Shown: positions 53,898-62,106, numbered from the stretch's first letter. The stretch: 64,000 bases of DNA from Arthrobacter sp. FW305-BF8 (GCF_021789315.1 NZ_CP084562.1:1-64000), one strand, 5' to 3'. Notes: generated from the letters alone by a model not told the origin. Made by a program: numbers and translations.

Positions 53898-55244
53898 CTA
53901 TCCGGCCGTCTCCGTCTTTTCGCCACTGTCAATGATGATGCATTCGGTCTCGGATGCCGTGTATCCCCATGCGACCAGCTGGTTCAGGTAGTCCCGGTGG
54001 GTTTGGCTGGGTGAGCGCCACGAGTCCTTTTGGATGGTCTTTTCATATCCAGCGCAGATCAGCGCAATCAGTGCGAATTCCGGCCGTGCGGTGGTCTTGG
54101 CGACGTGGTCCCTGAGCGGGTTCCACGCCCACTGGTTGGATTCTTCGAACTTCACCCCGACCATCTCGGCGGCGACTTTTCCCTCGTATCCGCTGGCGGT
54201 TTCGGCGTGGTGGGTGATCGCATGGACGGTGAAATACTGCCAGCCCTTGGGGGCCTGCTTCTTGGCCAGCAGGTTCTTGACCCATTCACGGCGGACCACA
54301 GTTGCGGACTGCATCAGCTTGTTGTTCTCGATCAGGGTCTTCCGTTCGGCCTTCTGCTCCTCGGTCATCGGCCCTTTCGGGGCCGATGATGTGCCGTAGC
54401 CGCTGTAGTAGCGGAGCGTGAAGCCCAGTTCTTTCCAGCCGGTGACGACGGCGACGGCGGAGTGCCCGCCGCGATAGTCCGTCTCGATGTAGACGGCGTT
54501 TGAGTCCTCGTCTGTGGCCGGTTCGCCGTCTGCCCTTTTCAGGGACGTGACGCGGAGGGTTTCGCTGTCCTCCCCGTAGCCGCATTCGGGCACAACAATC
54601 GTTCCGGCCGCTTCCAGCTCGGCGGTGAGGGTGGCCAGTGCGGCGGCGCGGTCGCGCTTGTCGCGCAGTTGCTGGGTGACGTGCAGGAGCATGTCGGGTT
54701 CGTCCATGATGACCGATTCGAGCTCAGCCGTGGCGTCTCCATCTGACTCGAATTCCGCGAGGATCAGGGCTTCTTCGATGGTGTATCCCTTGCCCAGGGC
54801 GGCGGCTCCGGTGTCGGTGGACTTGGCCTTGAGGGCGGACTCGACGGTGGTCCTGGTTCGGCCGGTCTTCTTGGCGATCGCGGCGGCCGAGACTCCGATC
54901 AGGGACAGCTGGTGGTAGGCGTCGGCTTCGTCGGCTTCGGTCAGCTCGGCGCGCTGGATGTTCTCCACCACCTGGGTCACGATGCGTTCGGCCTCTTCCG
55001 GGCTGTCGATGATCATCACCGGGATCAGGGGCCGTCCGGCTTCGACGGCGGCGCGGGTGCGGCGCTGGCCCATCAGGACGTGCACGGTTCCGTCGTCCTT
55101 GCGGTGGGCGATCACGGGTTCCATGACGCCGTGTTCGGCGATGCTAGCGATGAAATCGGAGGTCAGGGCGGCGTCCTTCCGGACGTTGATGTCGACGGTC
55201 AGGGTTGCCGGGTCGAGCATTTCAAGCGTGGGTGTTGCGTTCAT
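53898..55244 (-). CDS. ParB-like nuclease/partition-family protein, leader gene 1
   Basis: 448 aa from ATG 55244, directly after the repeated leader (AAGGAC ribosome site). Residues 1-110: ParB/Srx fold (IAEHGVMEPVIAHRKDDG, MGQRRTRAAVEAGRPLIPV). Residues 115-150: helix-turn-helix LSLIGVSAAAIAKKTGRTRTTVESAL. The C-terminal ~280 residues have no recognised domain. ParB-like proteins are regular residents of plasmid leading regions. No ParA nearby, so partition is not assured. Read toward the candidate oriT. Confidence 0.82.
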   Translation of the reverse strand: MNATPTLEMLDPATLTVDINVRKDAALTSDFIASIAEHGVMEPVIAHRKDDGTVHVLMGQRRTRAAVEAGRPLIPVMIIDSPEEAERIVTQVVENIQRAELTEADEADAYHQLSLIGVSAAAIAKKTGRTRTTVESALKAKSTDTGAAALGKGYTIEEALILAEFESDGDATAELESVIMDEPDMLLHVTQQLRDKRDRAAALATLTAELEAAGTIVVPECGYGEDSETLRVTSLKRADGEPATDEDSNAVYIETDYRGGHSAVAVVTGWKELGFTLRYYSGYGTSSAPKGPMTEEQKAERKTLIENNKLMQSATVVRREWVKNLLAKKQAPKGWQYFTVHAITHHAETASGYEGKVAAEMVGVKFEESNQWAWNPLRDHVAKTTARPEFALIALICAGYEKTIQKDSWRSPSQTHRDYLNQLVAWGYTASETECIIIDSGEKTETAG

Positions 55245-55620
55245 GGTTTTTGTCCTTGCAGAGACGTGGGGGTGCGGGGCGGTACTGGTGACCGGCCAGC
55301 TCCCCTTCTCCCCCGTTGTTTTTTGGCTGCTGGCGGAGCTTGCGGAGCTGTGGCCGACGGAGGCCTGTCTACCCTTGGGCAAGGACCGTGGAATCTGCGG
55401 AGGAAATAAGCGACGAAGGAGCGCCGGAGCCGATTCAGCGGGCCGCAGGCCCCGGTGGAGCCTGCGGAACCGGGGCTCGACAGGCCGGAGCGGACACTTA
55501 GAATCCGAAGGACAGCAGCCAAAAAACGTCGTAGACACACTGGGCCAGGGTCGGCGGAGCCCTGCGGAGCCGGCACTGGACCCAACAGCCGGCCACGGAG
55601 CGAAGCGGAGTGGGCGCCCG
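55245..55620 (-). promoter_or_regulatory. Repeated structured leader, copy A (before ParB-like gene)
   Basis: Shares with copies B, C and D the segment ending AAGGACAAAAACC-ATG. Long-range helix P1: TTTTTTGGCTGCTG at 55319-55332 pairs with CAGCAGCCAAAAAA at 55513-55526. Inner helix P2: GGCCTGTC (55362) with GACAGGCC (55479). The most diverged copy, yet pairing is kept. Function inferred: folded ssDNA promoter or structured mRNA leader. Confidence 0.8.
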
Positions 55621-55793
55621 ATCCCTGGTTGCAGCGCAGCGGAAACCAGTGCAAACCCTGCGGGCGTGCCCACTTATCGCAGAGGAGGCCGGCCGAACGC
55701 AGAGGAGGACCGGCCCCGGGGGGGCGGTCCTCCTGCAGTCAATCTTCATGACGGCCGCGAGGAGCCGCTGTGGTCCTTCCAGTGTTGGGAGGA

Positions 55794-56039
55794 CTACAGG
55801 ATTTCCGTGATGGTGAGGGCTATCCCGGCGATGATCACGGCTGCGCCTACGACCTGGAGGATGCGTCCGCCTCTTTGTCTGGTGTTATGCAGCGCTGTTC
55901 CGAGGGCGAAGATGCCCGCCCCGTCGATCCCCACCGCGGGGCCCCAGTTGCTCGGAGCCAGCATGGCTCCCACGAACAGGAGAATGACTCCCGATCAGGC
56001 GAGGTTCCGTGCTTTCCTGTGGTTCTCTGCTTTGGTCAA
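55794..56039 (-). pseudogene. Small membrane protein frame interrupted by TGA
   Basis: From TTG 56039 the frame reads MTKAENHRKARNLA, a TGA at 55995-55997, then SGVILLFVGAMLAPSNWGPA and GRILQVVGAAVIIAGIALTI to TAG/TGA at 55794. The second part has two clear hydrophobic helices. It could be a decayed two-helix membrane protein or begin at a later start. Low certainty. Confidence 0.35.
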
Positions 56040-56192
56040 ACGATCAGCTCTTTCCGCAGCTGGTGGGTGCATCGGTTTCATCTGCCGGTTCTCTTCCTTT
56101 GTCGTCTTGGTGCATCGTATCCGGCCCCGCTGACACGCTTGTCTTGGCTGGCCGCCGACGGCAGCCCTTCAACCGCGGCACTGGGGCGTGAT

Positions 56193-56279
56193 GGGCGGTC
56201 CGCCGCCGGCAACCACGCACCCGGGCCGGCCAGCGGCGGCGGACCGCCCGCGGTGACCGGCCCCGAAGGACCGGCCACC
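56193..56279 (-). terminator. Double-hairpin 3' element after DprA-like gene
   Basis: Perfect 16-bp arms GGGCGGTCCGCCGCCG (56193) and CGGCGGCGGACCGCCC (56234), followed by a second GC-rich hairpin. The minus-strand gene ends 10 bases away at 56289. A close copy sits at 59635-59720 after another minus-strand gene. Confidence 0.65.
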
Positions 56280-56288
56280 CCGGTGGGT

Positions 56289-57197
56289 TTAGCTGGCGAG
56301 CAGTTCGGTCAGTTCGGCCGCGTCGGTCACCAGCACGGCCCCGCCTTCCCTGAGGAGCCGGTGGCATCCTGCGGAGTTGGCGCTGTGGACGCTGCCGGGT
56401 ACGGCGGCGACGTGCCGGGCGATGGTTTCGGCGTGGTGGGCGGTGGTCAGCGCACCGGAGCGCCAACGTGCCTCCACGACGCAGGTCACTCCGGCGAGGG
56501 CTGCAATCAGGCGATTTCTTTGCAAAAAGCGGTGCCGGGTTGGCGCGGATCCCGGGGGCAGCTCGGAGAGCGTGAGTCCGGTGGCGCGGATGGCGGCCGC
56601 GAGGTCGGCGTTGCCTGACGGGTAGTCGCGGTCCAGGCCTCCGGCGAGGACGGCGATGGTGGCCGGTCCGTCTCCGGTGGCTCCGGCCAGTGCGGCGCGG
56701 TGGGCGTGGGCGTCGATGCCGTAGGCGAGTCCTGCGATGACGCAGATGCCGCGCTGGGCCAGGCTATGGGCGATGTCGGCGGTGACGGCCGCGCCGTAAC
56801 TTGTACAGTCGCGGGAGCCTGCCAGTGCCGCGCAGTTGGACGGGTCGGGGATTCCGATGGCGATGTTGCCCCGGTACCAGAGGCCTAGGGGCGCGTCCGG
56901 GAGGTCGTCCAGGCCGGTAGGCCAGTGCTCATCGCCGGGGATCAGGAAACCGCCGCCCAGGCCTTCGATGGTAGCCAGGTCCTTCTCCGGGTCCAGATCA
57001 AGTACCCGGGGTGCCCAGCGCTTCAGCGCGTCGGCCAGTTCCTCGCCCGTCATGTCCGGGAGGGTGTGGGCGGGTTGGGCGCCGGTGGCCAGCCGCAGCG
57101 CGGCGTACGCGCCGAGCCTGCCCACAAGGGTGCGCCCGACGGTGTCGTGGGGTTCGAACAGGCGGGTCAGGGCTGCGCGTGCAATGCGATCGTTCAT
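56289..57197 (-). CDS. DprA/Smf-like protein, leader gene 2
   Basis: 302 aa from ATG 57197, immediately after leader copy B. Rossmann-like DprA core: ALAGSRDCTSYG, VIAGLAYGIDAHAHRAAL, VLAGGLDRDYPSGN, and SELPPGSAPTRHRFLQRNRLIAAL. The C-terminal winged-helix domain of chromosomal DprA is missing. DprA loads RecA on incoming ssDNA; a plasmid copy could serve DNA entering by conjugation (inference). Confidence 0.88.
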   Translation of the reverse strand: MNDRIARAALTRLFEPHDTVGRTLVGRLGAYAALRLATGAQPAHTLPDMTGEELADALKRWAPRVLDLDPEKDLATIEGLGGGFLIPGDEHWPTGLDDLPDAPLGLWYRGNIAIGIPDPSNCAALAGSRDCTSYGAAVTADIAHSLAQRGICVIAGLAYGIDAHAHRAALAGATGDGPATIAVLAGGLDRDYPSGNADLAAAIRATGLTLSELPPGSAPTRHRFLQRNRLIAALAGVTCVVEARWRSGALTTAHHAETIARHVAAVPGSVHSANSAGCHRLLREGGAVLVTDAAELTELLAS

Positions 57198-57565
57198 GGT
57201 TTTTGTCCTTGCAGAGACGTGGGGTGTGGGGCGATCAAGGTGACCGGCCAGCTCCCCCTTCTCCCCCGTTGTTTTTTGGCTGCTGGCGGAGCTTGCGGAG
57301 CTGTGCCCGTGGAGGCCGATCTACCCTTGGGCAAGGGCGGGAGAGTTTGCGGAGGAAATAAGCGACGCAGGAGCGCCGGAGCAAAGTTTCCCGCCCGCGG
57401 GCGCCGGTGGAGCTTGCGGAGCCGGGGCTGGATCGGCCTCCGCGGGTACGTACAATCCGAAGGACAGCAGCCAAAAAACGTCGAAGACGTGGAACAGGTC
57501 CGGGGACGGCGGAGCCCTGCGGAGCCGGCACTGGACCCAACAGCCGGCCGCGCCAGCGGACGCCC
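57198..57565 (-). promoter_or_regulatory. Repeated structured leader, copy B (before DprA-like gene)
   Basis: P1 arms at 57272-57285 and 57465-57478, same 14 bases as in other copies. P2: GGAGGCCGATC (57311-57321) pairs perfectly with GATCGGCCTCC (57431-57441), a sequence different from copies A and C. P3: GGGCGGGA...TTTGC (57335-57350) pairs with GCAAA...TCCCGCCC (57381-57396). Confidence 0.82.
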
Positions 57566-57732
57566 ATCAACTGGCCGAAGCGCAGCGAAGGTCGGGGCCG
57601 TCTTTACACGGGAGAAGAGGCCCATACGATGCGGTCGGAAGTCAATCCTCTCCATCGACCGTGCGTCCACGGCGGCCCCTTCTCACCCGCACGGTACACC
57701 GATGCACTGGTTTGGTGAACCCTGGCGCACAG

Positions 57733-57769
57733 ACAGGAAGAGCCGGCACATGGTGCCGGCTCTTCCTGT
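57733..57769. terminator. Perfect hairpin terminator
   Basis: 17-bp arms ACAGGAAGAGCCGGCAC and GTGCCGGCTCTTCCTGT with a 3-base loop, followed by TTCCTCTGC. It lies 41 bases past the stop of the small minus-strand gene at 57810. Confidence 0.75.
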
Positions 57770-57809
57770 TTCCTCTGCAAGGGAGCGCAGCAGCGTCGCT
57801 GCGTCGGGC

Positions 57810-57959
57810 TTAGAAGTTGTGGTGTTCCTGGGCGTGCGCCACGTCCATCGGGCCCGTCTTTTCGCCGGCCGTGAGGAGCTGCAGCTCAATGATGTCCTCG
57901 GCCAGGCTGGCGTCAGCGGCTGGCTTGTCGTCGTCGGTCAAGATGTATTCGGTTCCCAC
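57810..57959 (-). CDS. Very small acidic protein of unknown function
   Basis: 49 aa from GTG 57959 (GGGAGG seven bases upstream). Sequence is acidic and helical (ASLAEDIIELQLLTAGE) and ends AQEHHNF. No family recognised. Between the DUF4192 gene and a strong terminator on the same strand. Confidence 0.5.
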   Translation of the reverse strand: MGTEYILTDDDKPAADASLAEDIIELQLLTAGEKTGPMDVAHAQEHHNF

Positions 57960-58143
57960 GGCGTCCCTCCCGTTTGTGGCGTCTGTGCCCACTGTAGCCC
58001 AGGATTCTGGCCGTTGACTGGGTGTGGCTGCGCCCGCGCCAGCGTCGTCGGCGGCCGGAGGAGCGCCAGCGGGGGAGGCCGCCCCGCCACCAGGAAGGCC
58101 GGGGCGGATACCTTGATGGTGATCCGTCCCGGCCTCGAGTGTC

Positions 58144-59124
58144 CTAGATCAGGCGGCGCTGGTAGGAAGTGCCCTCGTCGCGGGCGACGTCTGCGACGGC
58201 TCCGCGGTTGATGAGTTCCCGCAGCAGCACGGCGAGCCGGAAGTCAGAAACGTCCTCGGTGGCCAGTTTCAGGTAGCGGTCGGCCTGGGTTCCGCGGCCT
58301 TTGAGCCATTCCAGCCAGCCCATGAGGGCCAGCATGGGGGCCCGCTGTCCGGTGGGTACGACCTTCATAAGGTCGAAGGCAATGGCTTCGGCGCGGTCGA
58401 TGCGGTCCCAGTCGGGGCGGCCGGTGAACTTTCCGGTGAGCGTGTCGCCAAAGTTGCCGTTGTGCGTGGTGATGGTGTCGCGGAACAGGTAGTCGCGGAT
58501 GTGGCGGTGCTGGAATGCTGCGGCCAGCTGGCGGGCGGTTTCCTTGTCCGGCGTACCTTCGTCGTCGAGCACGGTCGCCCATGTCGCGCAGGCGGCGTTC
58601 AGGTCCTCGTCGGTGCCTTCGGGCGCCTGCACCGGAAGCGCCCACGTGCCCAGCAGTTCCGGGTTGTAGACGTCGATGTCGGGGGCGGACCCGAAGTAGG
58701 TCAGGGTGACGTTGGCGTTGCTGTCGCGGATTTCGTTCAGTGAGTTCTTCTCCGTGGTGCCGTAGGTCGCCCAGTAGGTCCCCGTCACCAGGAAGACCTT
58801 TTTGACGGGCATCCGCGCGGTGGCCAGCTCGTTGCTGAGTGCGAGGACGTGGGCGGCGTAGGGGAAGCCGTAGGCTGGTTTCTCGTCGGTGTAGACGATC
58901 ACGTAGCTGCCGGTGGCCTTCTCGTCGTTGGCCGCGTAGGTCGCCATCATTTGGGCGTAGTGCAGTGGTGCGGCCTCTGCCGGTGCGTCCATGCGGAGGC
59001 TTGCCCCCAGCGATCCGAGACGTGTCGTCAGCACGACGAAGGACTCCTTGGGCTGGTTGCCCAGCAGGTGCGGGACGGTGGCGAGAAGGTCAGCGGATCC
59101 GGTGATGGTCAGTTTTTCGTTCAT
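58144..59124 (-). CDS. DUF4192 protein, leader gene 3
   Basis: 326 aa from ATG 59124, immediately after leader copy C. DUF4192 landmarks: LLATVPHLLGNQPKESFVVL at the N-terminus and a central VIVYTDEKPAYGF region with KVFLVTGTYWATYG; the C-terminus has APMLALMGWLEWLKGRGTQA. Function of the family is unknown; it is common on actinobacterial chromosomes and plasmids. Being controlled by the shared leader links it to plasmid establishment. Confidence 0.85.
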   Translation of the reverse strand: MNEKLTITGSADLLATVPHLLGNQPKESFVVLTTRLGSLGASLRMDAPAEAAPLHYAQMMATYAANDEKATGSYVIVYTDEKPAYGFPYAAHVLALSNELATARMPVKKVFLVTGTYWATYGTTEKNSLNEIRDSNANVTLTYFGSAPDIDVYNPELLGTWALPVQAPEGTDEDLNAACATWATVLDDEGTPDKETARQLAAAFQHRHIRDYLFRDTITTHNGNFGDTLTGKFTGRPDWDRIDRAEAIAFDLMKVVPTGQRAPMLALMGWLEWLKGRGTQADRYLKLATEDVSDFRLAVLLRELINRGAVADVARDEGTSYQRRLI

Positions 59125-59490
59125 GGTTTTTGTCCTTGCAGAGACGTGGGGGTGTGGGGCGGTTCAGGTGACCGGCCAGCTCCCCTCTCCCCCCGTTGTT
59201 TTTTGGCTGCTGGCGAAGCTTGCGGAGCTGTGCCCGTGGAGTCCCGTCTACCCGTGAGGGCAAGACACGGAAAATCTTCGGAGGAAATCAGCGACGAAGG
59301 AGCGCCGGAGAAGACTTTTCCGGGGCGCAGGCCCCGGAGGAACGGAGGGGCTAGACGGGACGGAGCGGGCACGTACGATCCGAAGGACAGCAGCCAAAAA
59401 ACGTCGAAGACGTGAACAACAGGGTTCAGGGACGGCGGAGCCCTGCGGAGCCGGCACTGGACCCCGACAGCCGGCCGCGCCAGCGGACGC
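59125..59490 (-). promoter_or_regulatory. Repeated structured leader, copy C (before DUF4192 gene)
   Basis: P1 arms 59199-59212 and 59388-59401. P2: GTCCCGTCTA (59241-59250) pairs with TAGACGGGAC (59352-59361). P3: GGAAAATCTTC (59269) pairs with GAAGACTTTTCC (59310) with one bulge. Nearly identical to copy D over about 360 bases (two differences noticed). Confidence 0.85.
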
Positions 59491-59634
59491 CCTTCAACTG
59501 GTTGGAGCGCAGCGGAAACCAGGGCGAGCCCTTGCGAGCCTGCCTTTCGCTCCGGGCCACGGACAACCCAACGAGACTGCCGGCCCGGGCTTGCCGCCGG
59601 CGGCCGCCGCCCGGCACCTGATTACTGCGGGATT

Positions 59635-59720
59635 GGCGGTCCGCCGCGGGCGACCACCAGCGAAAGCCGGCCACGACGGTGGACCGCCCGCGGTGACCGG
59701 CCCCGAAAGACCGGCCACCG
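59635..59720 (-). terminator. Double-hairpin 3' element, second copy
   Basis: Arms GGCGGTCCGCC (59635) and GGTGGACCGCC (59678), then CCGCGGTGACCGGCCCCGAA as in the 56193 copy. The minus-strand gene stop at 59727 is 7 bases away. Confidence 0.65.
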
Positions 59721-59726
59721 GCGGCC

Positions 59727-60077
59727 CTATTCGCGGCGGTCGTGCAGCGGGACGGCTCCGTAGTGCCCGGCCGCGCGGCGGAACCGGCCGTCACTGCTGA
59801 AGATGAACGTGCCGCCGAACATGTACCACGGAGCGGGTTCACCTTCCGGGGCGACCGGCTCCGCGTGGACCACGGTCTCGCGGTGTGGGTGCTCGTTTTT
59901 GACGAGCCGGACGGCGGGTCGTTCCTCAGTGGCCTCGAAAACCGGGTCGATGCCCTCGCCAATGACGGTTACTTCCATGACGCTGGCAGAGATGCCCCGG
60001 TTCGAGAAGTCCGCGCCCGGAGCGTCACGGTAGATCAGGGCGGTGATGCCCTTGGGGCTGGCGGTGTCGTTGCTCAT
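59727..60077 (-). CDS. Plasmid protein of unknown function
   Basis: 116 aa from ATG 60077 (AGGAGCC upstream). Starts MSNDTASPKGITALIYRDAP; later EHPHRETVVHAEPVAPEGE and WYMFGGTFIFSSDGRFRRA. No known domain. It lacks its own leader copy and is separated from the upstream gene by a strong hairpin, so it may rely on read-through or a private promoter. Confidence 0.65.
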   Translation of the reverse strand: MSNDTASPKGITALIYRDAPGADFSNRGISASVMEVTVIGEGIDPVFEATEERPAVRLVKNEHPHRETVVHAEPVAPEGEPAPWYMFGGTFIFSSDGRFRRAAGHYGAVPLHDRRE

Positions 60078-60100
60078 GTGCTGGCTCCTGTGAAGTTGTG

Positions 60101-60140
60101 GGCGCTGTACTGCCCGGCACCGGCCGGGCAGTACAGCGCC
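60101..60140 (-). terminator. Perfect hairpin between two minus-strand genes
   Basis: 17-bp arms GGCGCTGTACTGCCCGG (60101-60117) and CCGGGCAGTACAGCGCC (60124-60140) with a 6-base loop, 13 bases past the stop at 60153. Confidence 0.8.
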
Positions 60141-60152
60141 TGTTTGTGTTGG

Positions 60153-60584
60153 TTAGGCGGCATCCCGCACGACGTAGGGCATCCGGTACCGGCTCGGCAG
60201 TTCGGCGGCGGCCTCCGGCAGGTCTGCCGGGCCTTGGGCCTGCCCGTTCTTCCAGTGGAAAAATGCCTGCTCCGTGATCGCGTCCCACAGGCGGGCTTTC
60301 GTCCGGAAGTAGGTGCACGTCACGTCACCCTCGCAGTAGGTCGCGATGCCGAACAGGTTGCCGATGCTGTCAGCGGTGCGGGTAACGGCGACCATGACAT
60401 AGGGCCATTGGCCCAGGTCCCAGCCGTCACAGCCCCAGCTGGAGAGCACGGCCCAGCCGTGCTCTTCGATCAGTTCCATCCAGTCGTAGCCACCGTTCAT
60501 GTGGTAATCACCCAGCACGGTCACGCCGTCGATGGTTTCCCCGGTGTCCGCGAGGGTCACGGTCTTATTGCTTACTGCGGTCAT
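60153..60584 (-). CDS. Plasmid protein of unknown function, leader gene 4
   Basis: 143 aa from ATG 60584, directly after leader copy D. Acidic, Trp-rich: GDYHMNGGYDWMELIEEHGW, SSWGCDGWDLGQWPYVMVAV, FFHWKNGQAQGPADLP. No recognised domain. Small acidic proteins under leading-region promoters are often anti-restriction or anti-defence DNA mimics; this is only an analogy here. Confidence 0.7.
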   Translation of the reverse strand: MTAVSNKTVTLADTGETIDGVTVLGDYHMNGGYDWMELIEEHGWAVLSSWGCDGWDLGQWPYVMVAVTRTADSIGNLFGIATYCEGDVTCTYFRTKARLWDAITEQAFFHWKNGQAQGPADLPEAAAELPSRYRMPYVVRDAA

Positions 60585-60950
60585 GGTTTTTGTCCTTGCA
60601 GAGACGTGGGGGTGTGGGGCGGCTCAGGTGACCGGCCAGCTCCCCTCTCCCCCCGTTGTTTTTTGGCTGCTGGCGAAGCTTGCGGAGCTGTGCCCGTGGA
60701 GTCCCGTCTACCCGTGAGGGCAAGACACGGAAAATCTTCGGAGGAAATCAGCGACGAAGGAGCGCCGGAGAAGACTTTTCCGGGGCGCAGGCCCCGGAGG
60801 AACGGAGGGGCTAGACGGGACGGAGCGGGCACGTACGATCCGAAGGACAGCAGCCAAAAAACGTCGAAGACGTGAACAACAGGGTTCAGGGACTGCGGAG
60901 CCCTGCGGAGCCGGCACTGGACCCCGACAGCCGGCCGCGCCAGCGGACGC
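60585..60950 (-). promoter_or_regulatory. Repeated structured leader, copy D (before 143-aa gene)
   Basis: P1 arms 60659-60672 and 60848-60861; P2 at 60701-60710 and 60812-60821. Almost identical to copy C, offset by 1,460 bases, indicating a recent duplication or gene conversion. The similarity stops just beyond GCCAGCGGACGCCC. Confidence 0.85.
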
Positions 60951-61231
60951 CCGCATGGATGCGAGCCCTGCGAGCATGTCCTTGATCCCAGCCGACGGCC
61001 AATGGACTCCCAAGGCGATCCGTGCTTTCCCCAAGGTTGGCGAGACAGAGTTGTCTCATCCCCACCGGGCCGCAGTCACGGGCAAAGCCTGCCGGCCCTG
61101 ACCCCGGGGCCCGGGCTGTCCCCCATGCACCCCGGCCCCGGCGGAAAGGGGCGGCCCCATGCGCGCGTGCACGCCATGCAGGATGGACTTCGCGGCAGGT
61201 CGTTGAGCGGTGCGGGTGGCAGGATGGTGCC

Positions 61232-61897
61232 GTGACGACCAGGCGGCGTACTCGGGCTCCGAACGCGGAGTGGGTGCTGATGTACCGGGGCGGGCTGACC
61301 CGCTCCCGGATCGCCGCGCTCACCCGGGCGCCGGCCGCGACGGTCGGCTACCACCTGTCCGTGGCACTTGGAATGGACCCAGGGCTGCAGGCCGCCCACG
61401 AGAAAGCCGCAGGCCCACCGCCAATGCAGGTGAGCGGGCAGGGGCTGGCGCGGATGCGCCAGTTCGTGGCCCTGGTCCGGGAGACCGGGCGGTATCCTTC
61501 CCGCACCGCCAAAGATGCGGATGAGCGGAGGCTGGCGTCGTGGTTGGAGCGGCGCCGCCGCGACGCCGCTGCCGGGACACTCGCACCCGCCTACCGTGAT
61601 GGGCTGGCCGACCTCCCCGAATGGCAACGGCCACCGCGGTCCGTGGCCGATGAGGCCAGATGGCAGGACCGGCTCGCCGCCCTGGTACGGTACCGGGCGG
61701 CCGGGCACGACTGGCCCCGGCACAAGTCCGTCGTGGCCGGGGAAGAACACGACCTCGGCGTCTGGCTGCACGTCCAGCGCCAAAAGGCACGCCGCGGCGA
61801 ACTTGAGCCGGCCAAGGCAGGCGCGCTGGATGAGGTGCTGCCGGGCTGGCGCTCCGGCCGGCAACGCGGCCGCAAACCCCGCACCGGCACGGTGTAA
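61232..61897 (+). CDS. Helicase-associated (HA) domain protein, copy 2
   Basis: 221 aa from GTG 61232. An N-terminal helix-turn-helix-like segment (MYRGGLTRSRIAALTRAPAA) is followed by two HA-type modules (ERRLASWLERRRRDAAAGTL, LGVWLHVQRQKARRGELEPA). Paralogue of the 4857-5468 protein, which lacks the N-terminal segment. No ATPase domain. Function unknown; DNA binding likely. Confidence 0.77.
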   Translation: MTTRRRTRAPNAEWVLMYRGGLTRSRIAALTRAPAATVGYHLSVALGMDPGLQAAHEKAAGPPPMQVSGQGLARMRQFVALVRETGRYPSRTAKDADERRLASWLERRRRDAAAGTLAPAYRDGLADLPEWQRPPRSVADEARWQDRLAALVRYRAAGHDWPRHKSVVAGEEHDLGVWLHVQRQKARRGELEPAKAGALDEVLPGWRSGRQRGRKPRTGTV

Positions 61898-62106
61898 CCG
61901 CGACTTCCCCCACGGACAGCACAGACCACCCCTGGCGGGTGGGCGGGTTGTGCCCATTGGGGGCAGGTGGAGCCCTCCGCACAGCTCAAAGCTGTCCCCA
62001 TTGGCGTGCAACCCGTCCCGTCCAAGCGCCGGGGCCAGGGCCTCTGCGTCCCGATGCACCTGGAGGATTCTTTACTGTCCGACCCCGGGTCTACACTTGA
62101 AACCTA

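Noticed and set aside
55245..55673. Reading the leaders as N-terminal extensions of the ParB-like and other proteins
   Set aside because: Only some copies stay open through the leader, the ATG with AAGGAC is present in all four, and helices with compensatory changes point to structure rather than protein.
55245..60950. Leaders as insertion sequences or transposon ends
   Set aside because: No transposase, no target duplications, and every copy is positioned exactly at a start codon.
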